36,027 nucleotides of DNA from Bacteroidales bacterium (GCA_028280405.1 JANQLW010000008.1:1-36027); one strand, 5' to 3'; shown: positions 14,563 to 23,796, numbered from the stretch's first letter. Program-made: numbers and translations. Notes: a model not told the origin generated them from the letters alone.

Positions 14563-15555
14563 ATGCTAAAAATCGATGAACTCTTAGGTAAACTATTTAA
14601 AATCGAAAATACTTCGGATTTTAATGCTCTTGCAATGGAGATTTTTCAATATCAGCTTAGGTATAATCAAGTATATGCAAATTATGTTGAAAACTTAAGA
14701 ATTAATGTCGATGAAATAAATACTGTGGAAGAAATCCCTTTTTTACCTATCGAGTTTTTTAAAAAGCATAAAATTGTTTCTGGATCACATTCAACTGAAC
14801 AAATATTTGAAAGCAGTGGTACAACAGAAATGATGCAGAGCAGGCACTATATTACCGATCTGATGTTGTACGAGCAAAGTTTTATGTATGGCTTTTCTTA
14901 TTTTTTTGGAGATATCAAAGACTATTGTGTATTGGCTTTGCTTCCTTCATATCTGGAAAGAGAAGGTTCCAGTCTGGTTTATATGGCTGAAAAATTGATT
15001 AAACTTTCGAATAATAATCAAAGTGGTTTTTATCTGCATAATCTCGACGAATTGGCTGAACTAATTAATACTGAAGAGTTAAAATCGCAAAAAATCATAT
15101 TGCTTGGTGTTACTTATGCTTTATTAGATTTAGCAGAAAAATATACAATTAAACATCCGGATTTAATTGTTATGGAGACGGGAGGTATGAAAGGGAAACG
15201 AAAAGAACTGGTTAGGGAGGAACTACATGAAATCTTAACCAAAGGTTTGAATGTTAATCATATTTTCTCAGAATACGGAATGACAGAATTATTGTCTCAG
15301 GCATATTCCAGAGGCAATGGAATTTTTGAATGTCCCCCATGGATGAAAGTAATGATCAGAGATGCAAATGATCCTTTGAGTTTAGTAGAAGACGGAAAAA
15401 ATGGAGGTATCAATATTATTGATCTGGCAAATATTCACAGCTGCTCTTTTATCATGACCCAAGATTTAGGGAAAAAGCATCATGACCGAAGTTTTGAAAT
15501 TCTTGGACGATTTGATTCTTCAGATGTTAGAGGGTGTAATTTATTAGTAGGTTAA
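14563..15555 (+). CDS. LuxE-like acyl-protein synthetase (ANL superfamily)
   Basis: A 330-aa adenylating enzyme related to LuxE and PaaK, which activate carboxylic or fatty acids as acyl-AMP and pass them to a protein or thiol. Visible motifs are the phosphate-binding ESSGTTEMMQSRHY at about 85-98 (SSGTT) and SEYGMTELLSQAYS near 230-245, the A5-type adenylate motif. The short C-terminal lid resembles LuxE, not full ANL ligases. It is alone; no LuxCD reductase or thioesterase neighbours are present, so the bioluminescence link does not apply. The acyl group and acceptor are unknown. It ends 14 bp from the converging queG. Confidence 0.85.
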   Translation: MLKIDELLGKLFKIENTSDFNALAMEIFQYQLRYNQVYANYVENLRINVDEINTVEEIPFLPIEFFKKHKIVSGSHSTEQIFESSGTTEMMQSRHYITDLMLYEQSFMYGFSYFFGDIKDYCVLALLPSYLEREGSSLVYMAEKLIKLSNNNQSGFYLHNLDELAELINTEELKSQKIILLGVTYALLDLAEKYTIKHPDLIVMETGGMKGKRKELVREELHEILTKGLNVNHIFSEYGMTELLSQAYSRGNGIFECPPWMKVMIRDANDPLSLVEDGKNGGINIIDLANIHSCSFIMTQDLGKKHHDRSFEILGRFDSSDVRGCNLLVG

Positions 15556-15569
15556 TTCAATTTTTTATT

Positions 15570-16505
15570 TCATTGGTTTTTTAGAAATTCAATGTTTCTT
15601 TTCAATCCTTCGTATTTTGTACGTTCCAATGCAGTTCCTCCAAATAAGGTTTTAAATTCTTTTTTGCTTAATTTTTCCCAATCGGATTTACGCATTTTCT
15701 TAAGCTCTTGTTTAGGTTTAAGCTCTTCAATTTTGTTAGGCAAAGAAAACTTATTATGAGGGCAAACATCCTGGCATATATCACATCCGAATATTATGTT
15801 GCCGAATTTTGGCTTTAAATATTCAGGTAAATCGCCTCTATATTCAATAGTAAGATAGGAAATACATTTTCGGGCATCCAGTTTATACGGACTGATCAAT
15901 GCATTGGTAGGACAAGCATTTAAACATTTTGTACAGCTACCGCAATGATCAGAAATTATATTTTCATTATAGTCTAATTCCAGATCACAAATGATTTCAC
16001 CTATAAAAAAGAAACTGCCTTTTTTAGGTACTATTAAACAAGTATTCTTACCGATCCATCCCAAACCGGATTTGACAGCCCAGATTCTATCCAGTACAGG
16101 TGCCGAATCCACGAATAAACGGGCACTTATCTTTTGTTCTGCTAAATTTTCAATCTGCTGATAAAGTATCTTAAGCTTATCCTTTAATATATAATGATAA
16201 TCCTTGCCATAGGCATATTTTGAGATGGTATAATTATCTTCTTCGGAAATTTTTTCTTCAGGGTAGTAATTGAGCAATACAGAAATTACGGATTTTGCTC
16301 CTTCATGAAGTTTTGACGGATTTAACCTTTTTTCAAAGTGATTTTCCATATAGTGCATTTCACCATGCATGCTTTGATTCAGCCATTTTTTTAATTTGGG
16401 CTGTTCTTTATCAAGGAATTCAGCTTTGCTGATACCACAATTTTCAAAACCAAGCGCTTTGGCTTTTTCAATAATGGCCCGGCTTAATTCTGATTTATTC
16501 AGCAT
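15570..16505 (-). CDS. queG: epoxyqueuosine reductase
   Basis: Reduces epoxyqueuosine to queuosine in the wobble base of GUN-decoding tRNAs, using cobalamin and two [4Fe-4S] clusters. The 311-aa protein keeps the catalytic Asp (D133 in FVDSAP), the GLGWIGKNTCLI loop, the first cluster motif CGSCTKCLNACP (C188, C191, C194, C198), C214 and the second motif CDICQDVCP (C241, C244, C248). The C-terminal HEAT-repeat extension of some homologues is absent. It lies 11 bp downstream of ruvB on the same strand, so the two are probably co-transcribed. Confidence 0.95.
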   Translation of the reverse strand: MLNKSELSRAIIEKAKALGFENCGISKAEFLDKEQPKLKKWLNQSMHGEMHYMENHFEKRLNPSKLHEGAKSVISVLLNYYPEEKISEEDNYTISKYAYGKDYHYILKDKLKILYQQIENLAEQKISARLFVDSAPVLDRIWAVKSGLGWIGKNTCLIVPKKGSFFFIGEIICDLELDYNENIISDHCGSCTKCLNACPTNALISPYKLDARKCISYLTIEYRGDLPEYLKPKFGNIIFGCDICQDVCPHNKFSLPNKIEELKPKQELKKMRKSDWEKLSKKEFKTLFGGTALERTKYEGLKRNIEFLKNQ

Positions 16506-16516
16506 GATGAATACAT

Positions 16517-17539
16517 TTAGAATAGTTTATTTTGGTCAGCTCCCTTGATTTTGCCAAGATGCTGATAGGCAAGGGGAGTTACTTCTCTTCCCCTGGGCGT
16601 TCTCATAATATATCCTTCCTGGATCAGGAAAGGTTCATAAACTTCTTCAATGGTTCCCGCTTCTTCAGCTACTGCAGTGGCAATGGTTGTAAGCCCAACC
16701 GGGCCCCCCTTAAATTTTTCAATGATTGTGGATAAAATTCGATTATCCATTTCATCCAAGCCATTCTTATCTACATTTAAAGCTGATAATGCAAATTGGG
16801 AAATTGCCAGATCAATTTGTCCGGTTCCTTTTATTTGTGCAAAATCGCGAACCCTGCGTAATAATAAATTAGCTATTCTTGGAGTCCCTCTGCTTCTACG
16901 GCTGATTTCCAAAGCTGCATCATCACTGATTTTTACTTTTAGTATGTCTGCAGAACGAAGAATAATACTTTTTAGAGTTTCGGAATTATAATACTCCAGT
17001 CTGGAGTTGATCCCAAACCTTGATCTTAATGGAGCTGTTAATAAACCGGATCTGGTTGTAGCACCAATCAGGGTAAAAGGATTTAATACAATTTGAACGG
17101 TACGGGCATTGGGGCCGGTTTCAATCATGATGTCAATTTTAAAGTCCTCCATTGCTGAGTATAAATATTCCTCAACAATCGGACTTAAACGATGAATTTC
17201 ATCAATAAAAAGAACATCATTCTCTTCAAGGTTTGTTAATAGCCCGGCTAAATCTCCAGGCTTATCGAGCACAGGGCCTGAAGTAATCTTGATCCCTACA
17301 TTTAATTCATTGGCTATGATATGAGATAAGCTTGTTTTTCCTAAGCCCGGAGGGCCATGTAAGAGCACATGATCCAAAGCCTCATCCCTTAAATTGGCAG
17401 CCTCGACAAAAACTTTTAAGTTTTCAACTACTTTTGGCTGGCCTGTGAAATCAGAAAATTCAATCGGGCGCAATACCTTTTCAATCTCCTTCTCGGTCTG
17501 ACTTAAATTCGTTTTTGCTGGGTCCAGGTTTTCGTTCAT
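16517..17539 (-). CDS. ruvB: Holliday junction helicase RuvB
   Basis: The AAA+ motor that drives branch migration of Holliday junctions with RuvA and RuvC. The 340-aa protein has the N-terminal [12 protein letters not shown] start, Walker A GPPGLGKT (62-69), Walker B FIDEIHRL (DEIH 113-116), sensor residues in [19 protein letters not shown] and the C-terminal winged helix with [20 protein letters not shown]. Nothing is missing. A TACTTTTG box at 17560-17567 (minus strand) would drive ruvB-queG. RuvA and RuvC are not in the window. Confidence 0.98.
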   Translation of the reverse strand: MNENLDPAKTNLSQTEKEIEKVLRPIEFSDFTGQPKVVENLKVFVEAANLRDEALDHVLLHGPPGLGKTSLSHIIANELNVGIKITSGPVLDKPGDLAGLLTNLEENDVLFIDEIHRLSPIVEEYLYSAMEDFKIDIMIETGPNARTVQIVLNPFTLIGATTRSGLLTAPLRSRFGINSRLEYYNSETLKSIILRSADILKVKISDDAALEISRRSRGTPRIANLLLRRVRDFAQIKGTGQIDLAISQFALSALNVDKNGLDEMDNRILSTIIEKFKGGPVGLTTIATAVAEEAGTIEEVYEPFLIQEGYIMRTPRGREVTPLAYQHLGKIKGADQNKLF

Positions 17540-17559
17540 GGGTAGTCTTCGTTTGAAAA

Positions 17560-17567
17560 CAAAAGTA
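17560..17567 (-). promoter_or_regulatory. -7 box of the ruvB-queG operon
   Basis: The minus strand reads TACTTTTG, a full match to TAnnTTTG, 20 bases upstream of the ruvB start. No clear -33 element is seen. Confidence 0.45.
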
Positions 17568-17676
17568 ACAAATATGTTTTAAAGTCTATCTGCTATCTTT
17601 TATAATTCTTGAAAAGATTGATATCTGTTGTTTTTTGTATTAAATTAGTACAGAAGCACATCAAAACCTCCAACCT

Positions 17677-18501
17677 ATGAAAAAAATTAATGTTGCCATC
17701 GATTTTTCAAGCTGCTCATTCCATGCATTAGAATATGCTATTTCAGTAGCCAATATTATGAAAGCTGATATCCAGTTAATTTGGGTGGATAATTCTTCAC
17801 AAGATGAAGATGACTTTTATTTTGTAGAACCGGAAAAACGTAAGGATATGATCAATGTTCTGGATGATGTTCTTACTAAATATCAGGATAAGCTAAATGG
17901 AAAGTTAGGCTATAAGCTGAAAAAAGGAAAAGTTTATCAGGAAGTTTCCTTAAATGCAAAAGCGAATCGTACTGACCTGATCATTGTGGGTACGCATGGT
18001 GCCAGTGGCTTTGAAGAGTATTGGATTGGAAGTAATGCCTATAGAATTGTAACACATGCCCCTTGTCCGGTAATCACATTGAGGCAGCATTTCCCAATTA
18101 AGAATAAAATAAAACAAATTGTAATCCCTATCGATAGTACTCCGGAGACCCTTGAGAAAATAGAGTTTGTATCTCAGATTGCAAATATTTTTAATGCTAA
18201 AGTGCATGTGCTTTCCTTATATCCTTCGGTTATTGAGGCCATAAAACGAAAAGTTATTAATAATGAACAGAAGGCCATTAAGATTCTGAATAAAAATAAA
18301 GTTAACTTTGCCGAGCAAATGGTAAAAACAGATGACATTACCAAAACGATTATTGAATTTGCTGAAAAAGTGGATGCAGATATGATCGGAATTATGACTG
18401 AACAAAATAATAAGAAAAGTCATGCGTTCTTAGGTCCAGATGCACAATTATTAATTAGTAATTCATCCATACCTGTTTTGAATGTCAGGCCGGGAAATTA
18501 A
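17677..18501 (+). CDS. tandem universal stress protein
   Basis: A 274-aa cytoplasmic protein with two UspA domains (1-138 and 143-274). The first ends with the ATP-binding motif G-x2-G-x9-G-S: GTHG at 105-108 and GS at 118-119. The second domain has lost that motif (GIMTEQNNKKSHAFLG), so only the first is likely to bind nucleotide, as in many tandem Usp proteins. These proteins buffer stress and starvation in ways not defined for this one. The next gene's start codon lies just past its end. Confidence 0.9.
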   Translation: MKKINVAIDFSSCSFHALEYAISVANIMKADIQLIWVDNSSQDEDDFYFVEPEKRKDMINVLDDVLTKYQDKLNGKLGYKLKKGKVYQEVSLNAKANRTDLIIVGTHGASGFEEYWIGSNAYRIVTHAPCPVITLRQHFPIKNKIKQIVIPIDSTPETLEKIEFVSQIANIFNAKVHVLSLYPSVIEAIKRKVINNEQKAIKILNKNKVNFAEQMVKTDDITKTIIEFAEKVDADMIGIMTEQNNKKSHAFLGPDAQLLISNSSIPVLNVRPGN

Positions 18502-18508
18502 AGGAATT

Positions 18509-18958
18509 ATGATTAAAAGATTTTTTATAATTATTTCAATTATTGCTATTTCGATAGCTTCTTATACTCAGCAGGAAATGATTCAGGATACAACAGAATC
18601 ATATATTAATAAAGATGTTAGAGTAGATAGTTTGATAAAGCTACATAAAAAAGCTATGCAAGCTTATCTGTTGAAAGAAGATCATAATGGAATTGATGGC
18701 TACAGAGTGTTAATCTTTAGAGAGGTTGGTAATAATGCATCTGAAAGAATTGAATGGGAAAAGAAAAAATTTGATAACAGATATCCTGAAGTCCCTTCAT
18801 ATAAAAGTTATCAGGAGCCATGGTTCAGAGTAGTTGTTGGAGATTTTAGAACTAAGCTTGAAGCAGAAGAGTTTCTTTGGAAAATAAAAAGAAGATATGG
18901 CTATAGAGGAGCTATGGTTGTGAAATCAAAAATTAAGCTAGCTCCATTGGCATATTAA
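18509..18958 (+). CDS. exported SPOR-like domain protein
   Basis: A small exported protein of 149 aa. I place the start at ATG 18509 because AAAGGA sits 8 bases before it; an upstream ATG at 18482 overlaps the stress protein gene. Residues 1-20 are a signal sequence ending SYTQQ. The rest resembles a SPOR domain: a first strand GYRVLIFREVGNN, then WFRVVVGDFRTKLEAEEFLWKIKRRYGY with the second strand and final VVKS. SPOR domains bind denuded peptidoglycan, often at division sites. The domain call is based on pattern, not on an alignment. Confidence 0.7.
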   Translation: MIKRFFIIISIIAISIASYTQQEMIQDTTESYINKDVRVDSLIKLHKKAMQAYLLKEDHNGIDGYRVLIFREVGNNASERIEWEKKKFDNRYPEVPSYKSYQEPWFRVVVGDFRTKLEAEEFLWKIKRRYGYRGAMVVKSKIKLAPLAY

Positions 18959-18994
18959 AAAAGAGGCTTCTACTTGCTTTACAACATAGAAGCC
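18958..18994 (-). terminator. terminator of the aldolase gene
   Basis: GGCTTCTA (18965-18972) pairs with TAGAAGCC (18987-18994) across a 14-base loop. On the minus strand the hairpin is followed by CTCTTTTTTAA, a proper U-tract, placed about 27 bases after the aldolase stop codon. The loop and right arm contain the 19-bp repeat shared with 80-98. Confidence 0.75.
18975..18993 (+). repeat. 19-bp direct repeat, copy 2
   Basis: Identical to 80-98. Here it forms part of the aldolase terminator stem and loop. Confidence 0.6.
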
Positions 18995-19020
18995 CCTTGA
19001 ATATTCTATTTTCTTTACAA

Positions 19021-20094
19021 TTAATTTCTATTAACAGAATTTAAATCTTCGTAGGCAACTTTCAATCTTTCAACTACTGAAAGCTCACCTTCTCTTAACC
19101 ATTTACGTGGGTCGTAATATTTTTTATTAGGTACATCTTCACCATCAGGATTTCCAATTTGTCCTTGAAGATAGGCATTGTACTTTTCACTATATTTTTT
19201 TACACCTTCCCAATAGGCCCATTGTGTGTCGGTATCAATATTCATTTTAACCACTCCGTAAGAAATCGCTTCGCGAATTTTCTCTTGTGGAGAACCCGAA
19301 CCTCCATGGAAAACAAAACTGACCGGATTAACTTCAGTGTTGAATTTTTTCTGAATGTAGTTTTGTGAGTTATATAAAATGGTAGGTTCCAATCTTACAT
19401 TTCCTGGTTTATAAACCCCATGTACATTTCCGAATGCTGCAGCAATGGTAAATTGATCACTTACATTGCTTAATTGTTCGTAAGCATAGGAAACTTCTTC
19501 AGGTTGTGTATATAGTTTTGAACTATCAACATCTGTATTATCAACACCATCTTCTTCACCACCGGTAATACCCAATTCTATTTCCAGAGTCATACCGATT
19601 TTACTCATACGTTCTAAATAGCGTTTGCAGGTTTCAATGTTTTTTTCCAATGACTCTTCAGATAAATCTAACATGTGTGAACTATATAATGGCTTTCCAT
19701 ATTTTTTAAAGTTTTCTTCTCCGGCATCCAGTAATCCGTCAATCCAGGGTAATAATTTTCGGGCAGCATGATCTGTATGAATAATCACAGGGACAACATA
19801 AATTTCAGCTAATTGATGAATGTGATAAGCTCCGGAAACAGCACCTGCAATTGCTGCTCTTTCTCCTGAAACTCCTTTACCTGCATAATAAGCAGCTCCA
19901 CCATTTGAGAATTGAATGATGATTGGAGAATTAACCACTTTAGCTGCTTCTAATACGGCATTAAGCGAATTGGTGCCAACCACATTTACTGCGGGCAGCG
20001 CATAATTGTTTTTCTTTGCTATATTGAAAACTTTTTGAACATCTGCACCGGTAATTACGCCTGCAGACACATGATTTAAGATTTTATCTGACAT
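19021..20094 (-). CDS. fba: class II fructose-bisphosphate aldolase
   Basis: Cleaves fructose-1,6-bisphosphate to dihydroxyacetone phosphate and glyceraldehyde-3-phosphate, or the reverse, using zinc. The 357-aa length and sequence fit the FbaA subgroup. Visible are HTDHAARKLLPWIDG with catalytic Asp108 and zinc ligand His109, EIELGITGGEEDGVDN with a metal-binding Glu, the FHGGSGS loop with another zinc-region His and phosphate-binding glycines, and VVKMNIDTDTQWA. It stands alone with its own TAATTTTG promoter box (20119-20126) and hairpin terminator. Confidence 0.97.
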   Translation of the reverse strand: MSDKILNHVSAGVITGADVQKVFNIAKKNNYALPAVNVVGTNSLNAVLEAAKVVNSPIIIQFSNGGAAYYAGKGVSGERAAIAGAVSGAYHIHQLAEIYVVPVIIHTDHAARKLLPWIDGLLDAGEENFKKYGKPLYSSHMLDLSEESLEKNIETCKRYLERMSKIGMTLEIELGITGGEEDGVDNTDVDSSKLYTQPEEVSYAYEQLSNVSDQFTIAAAFGNVHGVYKPGNVRLEPTILYNSQNYIQKKFNTEVNPVSFVFHGGSGSPQEKIREAISYGVVKMNIDTDTQWAYWEGVKKYSEKYNAYLQGQIGNPDGEDVPNKKYYDPRKWLREGELSVVERLKVAYEDLNSVNRN

Positions 20095-20118
20095 AATGTG
20101 AATGAATTATTTGATTGT

Positions 20119-20126
20119 CAAAATTA
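20119..20126 (-). promoter_or_regulatory. -7 box of the aldolase promoter
   Basis: The minus strand reads TAATTTTG, matching TAnnTTTG, 24 bases upstream of the aldolase start codon. Confidence 0.5.
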
Positions 20127-20181
20127 AATATTTTTATCTATAAATAGCGCTAATGATTTATTAACTTTGCAACAATTTTCA

Positions 20182-20233
20182 GGTTCCGTAGTTTAACTGT
20201 ATACCTGCCTGTCGGCAGGCAGGGAATACCAGG
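20182..20233 (+). pseudogene. tRNA-Arg 5' remnant split by a palindrome
   Basis: Bases 20182-20203 match the first 22 nt of the intact tRNA-Arg downstream at 19 of 22 positions, and 20224-20233 match its next 10 nt (GAATACCAG plus one mismatch). Between them lies exactly the 20-bp palindrome of the next entry; removing it restores an uninterrupted acceptor/D-arm sequence. The similarity stops in the anticodon stem. The copy has the same orientation and lies about 97 bp upstream of the intact gene. It cannot fold as a tRNA. Confidence 0.7.
20204..20223. repeat. 20-bp palindrome inserted in a tRNA-Arg remnant
   Basis: CCTGCCTG and CAGGCAGG are perfect 8-bp arms around a TCGG loop. The element is sharply GC-rich against its surroundings and sits in the D-arm of the decayed tRNA copy with no target duplication. 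From memory, CTGCCTGNCGNCAGGCAG sequences are widespread in Bacteroidota; copy number was not checked. Confidence 0.7.
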
Positions 20234-20278
20234 TAGACTTTTTAACGACTTGAGAAGTATAGAGGCTTGAATATAATT

Positions 20279-20352
20279 GGTCCCGTAGTTCAACTGGATA
20301 GAATACCAGATTCCGGTTCTGGTGGTTGGGGGTTCGAATCCCTTCGGGATCA
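20279..20352 (+). tRNA. tRNA-Arg (anticodon CCG)
   Basis: A 74-nt cloverleaf. The acceptor GGTCCCG pairs with CGGGATC (one G-U pair), the D-loop contains TTCAACTGGATA, and the anticodon loop TTCCGGT gives anticodon CCG (codon CGG). The T-arm is GGGGG-TTCGAAT-CCCTT-like with wobble pairs, and the discriminator is A. CCA is not encoded. It lies between the aldolase promoter and the converging MG2-like gene, with no other tRNA nearby apart from the remnant upstream. Confidence 0.93.
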
Positions 20353-20369
20353 CTTGGGAATAAAATCAA

Positions 20370-20442
20370 AATAGTTTAATCCTGAAGTGAGCAAAATAAA
20401 AAATAAATTTTTTTATTTTTTGAAGAGGAAAGTTAAACTATT
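20370..20442. terminator. possible AT-rich convergent terminator
   Basis: AATAGTTTAA (20370-20379) and TTAAACTATT (20433-20442) are perfect inverted copies. Between them A-rich and T-rich blocks can pair. It lies between the tRNA-Arg 3' end and the stop codon of the converging gene. A very AT-rich hairpin is weak as a terminator, so the call is tentative. Confidence 0.35.
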
Positions 20443-22516
20443 TTCCTACTGTTATAACCGTATTACCATAGCATTCTTTGGCATCTTTAGTATATCCCCT
20501 TACGATGATTTCATATTCCGAACAATGATCAGAGGTATAAAATGATATGTTTTTATTTTTACTGAATTTGATATCCGGGTTCCAGTAAAGCAAAGTCCTG
20601 AAATCAGCTTTTCGGTTTTGTTTTTTTATTTCAGATTTATACTCTGGTGAAACAAATTCATAGTGGTCAGAAATTGTTTGGTAATCAAGAAAAACTGCAT
20701 TCTCCGGTAGTTTTATCCCGCCAAAATCATCGGTAGTTGTATTTAGCATGATAACCCCGTTCAATACCATATTATTTAAAACTACAGATTGCCGGTAGAT
20801 ACCAATGCTTTCAATCACAGAAGGAGGTATGCTCATTGCTTCATTTACATCGAAAACCGGAATATTGTCAACCAGTATCAAAGGGTTGAAATAAACCATT
20901 TTTTCATCCCTGTCAATAATTCCTAAACTAATATGCCCTTTCCTGTTTCTGACATTTACACAGGAAACAATTTCCCTGAAAAAAACTTCTAATGAAGAAG
21001 TAAATACAAAGTCCTTTGTTTCATAGGTTTTGTCGGGATTGTTAAAGATGAATGGAAGTTGTTTATTAATATTGTTTAAAGTGTTTGTGCCGGATTTAAA
21101 TATTGTATTTGCCTGATTGTTAATATACATTTCTTCTATTAATTCTTGGCAGGTGCTATCTAGTTGTATCCCTGCAAGCAATTGATTCGGATATTTACGG
21201 ACAAAATCGTTGTTTATTCGAAGTACAATATCATTCCCCAGATTTGAATTCGCGCAAATAAAGAGGTTCTGAGAATCAATCAAATTATTGAGGGAGAATA
21301 TAAAATCTCCGTTTTGTGTAGTTTTGTAAACATGTAATTGGGGATTATTGTTAAAGGATGAGATGAAAACAGGCAAATTTGAAACTGGAGTGTTCGTAGA
21401 TTTTGTATAGGCAATCCCACTTATACTAACATCGCGTATTTCCGGTACCCACCAAATTTCCTGAATGTTTTTTCCAAATACGTAATTGCTATATTTTTTA
21501 GAAAGAATGGAATTGTATTGTTTCATTAAACTGTTTAGTTGCTCATCAGATAGTTTTGCTGTGTTATTTGTACTTAGAAGAAAGCTACCCAGGAGCGTCG
21601 GGTCATTCTTTATGTAATTAATCACGTTTTTTATACTATGCTGTGTCCCTTTTTTTACAACTGAGACAGAAACATCTTTCAGGGAATCTTTAAATATACT
21701 TTGATCGGAAATAATTAATTCTACTCTATCCCTGTTTTCATAATTTTTTTTATTCGTTTGAACACGTAGTTTGATTCGGGAACTTTTTTTATAGAAAGCA
21801 TGTATACCTGCAATTTTATTATCCTCCGACTTCAATACAAAATAGTTTATTCCTTCACATAATTTACTATAGGGTAAACGGAGCTGTTTTTTATCAGTAA
21901 CAAGGCTTAAATGATTTGTTGATATAAGGTTTAAATCATTTGACAAGGTTTCCAATGTAAAAAAATTCGTATGATTTTCTGTTAAGTTATTTTTATCAAT
22001 TTCCAGATTGATATAGTCTTTTTCTTTTTTTGAGCTTATGTGGAATGGCAAAGAATTCCGGAAATCTTTTTTTACTTCAGGTTTATAAGGGGAAATTGTA
22101 ATATTTGAGGTGGGGTTAATGATGCTAATCACCTTGGTAAAATAAGTTTCATGCGAAAAGTTTTTTGAAAACTGAGTATAAGCCCTTAAGGCATAATTTT
22201 CAGAATCGAATTCTTTCGGAATTTTTATCATACCTGTGGCTTTTCCGTTTTTTATCCTGAACTTTTTCTTGACTCTGAACTCCTTTGTATTGTTATATAT
22301 TTCTATATATAGTATATTACTTATATTGTTATGAATATGATCACCTATAAAACATGAAGCTGTAAACCATATATTTTCATTGATCAGATAAATATCTCTG
22401 TCGGTTTGAACAAAAACCTTTTCTGTAGCCTTATTAAACGGTTTTTTATTTTCATTTTCAGCATAAATAGCTAATGCATGAAATATTAGTAAAATGGTAA
22501 ATATCGTTTTATTCAT
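20438..22516 (-). CDS. secreted MG2-like protein with plug-like C-terminus
   Basis: A 692-aa exported protein; residues 1-19 are a signal peptide ending IYAE. Residues 30-135 resemble the MG2 (alpha-2-macroglobulin) module of Bacteroidota proteins: KVFVQTDRDIYLINENIWFTA, then LYIEIYNN and NYALRAYTQF. A carboxypeptidase-regulatory-like fold follows around 365-440 (DVSISGIAY ... NGDFIFSLNN). The C-terminus around 590-650 resembles a TonB receptor plug fragment, VVLNNMVLNGVIMLNT. It has no barrel. Similar proteins accompany DUF4249/TonB receptor genes. A partner or sensor of the receptor is likely but not shown. It starts 5 bp after the DUF4249 gene. Confidence 0.7.
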   Translation of the reverse strand: MNKTIFTILLIFHALAIYAENENKKPFNKATEKVFVQTDRDIYLINENIWFTASCFIGDHIHNNISNILYIEIYNNTKEFRVKKKFRIKNGKATGMIKIPKEFDSENYALRAYTQFSKNFSHETYFTKVISIINPTSNITISPYKPEVKKDFRNSLPFHISSKKEKDYINLEIDKNNLTENHTNFFTLETLSNDLNLISTNHLSLVTDKKQLRLPYSKLCEGINYFVLKSEDNKIAGIHAFYKKSSRIKLRVQTNKKNYENRDRVELIISDQSIFKDSLKDVSVSVVKKGTQHSIKNVINYIKNDPTLLGSFLLSTNNTAKLSDEQLNSLMKQYNSILSKKYSNYVFGKNIQEIWWVPEIRDVSISGIAYTKSTNTPVSNLPVFISSFNNNPQLHVYKTTQNGDFIFSLNNLIDSQNLFICANSNLGNDIVLRINNDFVRKYPNQLLAGIQLDSTCQELIEEMYINNQANTIFKSGTNTLNNINKQLPFIFNNPDKTYETKDFVFTSSLEVFFREIVSCVNVRNRKGHISLGIIDRDEKMVYFNPLILVDNIPVFDVNEAMSIPPSVIESIGIYRQSVVLNNMVLNGVIMLNTTTDDFGGIKLPENAVFLDYQTISDHYEFVSPEYKSEIKKQNRKADFRTLLYWNPDIKFSKNKNISFYTSDHCSEYEIIVRGYTKDAKECYGNTVITVGK

Positions 22517-22521
22517 AACTA

Positions 22522-23796
22522 TTAATCTTCTTCTAATTCATAAATAAAGCTGTTATCCCAATAATCGGGCTTAATTACAACACCTCCTTTTACAGTACAG
22601 TCAATACATTCCGGTGTATATAACAATAAGGCCGGAAAGGCACTAATCATACTTTCACCTCCACCTTCCCTCTCATCTACCAAGGTTACATAAACCGGCA
22701 AAGATTCTTCATCAATTTTTCTAAGGGTTTCAAAAATATCATCGAATATAAGGGTGCAAAGAGGTTCTTGGTATTCGATATATTGAGGGGGTGCTTCAGT
22801 TAGAATCCTTTCACTTTCAGAAGCCCCTGCGACAAAGAAGAAGCCTAACACCGTTTCATTTTCATTTTCAATATTTTTTATGTTCCCGAAAACCTGGTAT
22901 GGTTGTTTAGAGTGAAGGTTCCCATCATCCTTATTGAGCTCTTTCATACTTTTCAGAAACAAATGTGCTTGTTCTGATATTGTATATTGGGTAACTGTTA
23001 AACAATATCTGAAATCGGCTTTGGAAGTGCCAAAAGCTAGAAAACTTAAAGGAACTTTCCTTGAGCCTTCAGAAAGGAATTCTCCATTATAAGTAAATAT
23101 ATCTTTTAAATGATTGGTTTTATAACAATAATATCTTTTTTCGGTGTCTTTAAGTTCTCTTAAATCATTAAGTGAATAGATATCCCTGCTGTCTCCTTTA
23201 TTTAGTTCATAATAAGTCCTGTATCTTGCATGATATTCATAGGTTTCTTCCAGTCCCCAGTATAAATATTTTGGATTTTCTGATGAAATTTCCGGTTCAA
23301 CATAAAACTGAATTCCCGGTTCTTCGATCAACTCATTTTCATTAAAAATTTCATTGGTTTCAATTGCTGCTTTTAAATTTTCTATTGGAACAGTTTCCCG
23401 GATTTCATCAAATTCCGATTCGTATTTTTCTCCATCGGAAGTCTGTATACTTATTTTATATTTATTCCCAATAACACCTTGTATTCCTCCTTGGCTTGTT
23501 AAATATATACCATCTTCCACTTCTGTCAATGTTTCTGAATTCCCCTGCTCATCTGTTATGCTTACAATTGCATTCGTTTCCGGGATATATTCAAATTGTT
23601 TCTGAATATTAGAAGACCGGGATAAAACCACTTTGTAGGGACCGGGTTTATTTGTAATTTTTCCGTCAACGACCAAAAGGTTTTGATCGTCAGCTTTTAA
23701 TTCAGGCCAGTAATCTTCAACACAGGAAAAACAAAAACAGGAGGATATCAGAGAGATAATAATTACTCTAATAATATTTGGAATTTTAGTTGTCAT
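22522..23796 (-). CDS. DUF4249 family lipoprotein
   Basis: A 424-aa lipoprotein. The signal ends in CFCFSC, with the last Cys (about residue 25) the likely lipidation site. The domain begins with the typical LLVVDGKITNKPGPYKVVLSRSS and continues with NAIVSITDEQGNSETLTEVEDGIYLTS, the DUF4249 pattern of a short beta-sandwich followed by a mostly unique second half. Two Cys near the end (PECIDC) may form a disulfide. The function is unknown. The gene overlaps the TonB receptor gene by 11 bp and is therefore translationally coupled; the pair probably forms a receptor-surface lipoprotein complex. Confidence 0.88.
   Translation of the reverse strand: MTTKIPNIIRVIIISLISSCFCFSCVEDYWPELKADDQNLLVVDGKITNKPGPYKVVLSRSSNIQKQFEYIPETNAIVSITDEQGNSETLTEVEDGIYLTSQGGIQGVIGNKYKISIQTSDGEKYESEFDEIRETVPIENLKAAIETNEIFNENELIEEPGIQFYVEPEISSENPKYLYWGLEETYEYHARYRTYYELNKGDSRDIYSLNDLRELKDTEKRYYCYKTNHLKDIFTYNGEFLSEGSRKVPLSFLAFGTSKADFRYCLTVTQYTISEQAHLFLKSMKELNKDDGNLHSKQPYQVFGNIKNIENENETVLGFFFVAGASESERILTEAPPQYIEYQEPLCTLIFDDIFETLRKIDEESLPVYVTLVDEREGGGESMISAFPALLLYTPECIDCTVKGGVVIKPDYWDNSFIYELEED

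Noticed and set aside
16532..16991. Forward frames of 67 and 113 aa inside ruvB.
   Set aside because: They run antisense to a fully conserved ruvB with intact motifs and show no recognisable domain.
20150..20353. A 67-aa minus-strand reading frame.
   Set aside because: It lies across the tRNA-Arg gene, its remnant and the palindrome on the opposite strand; the frame is incidental.
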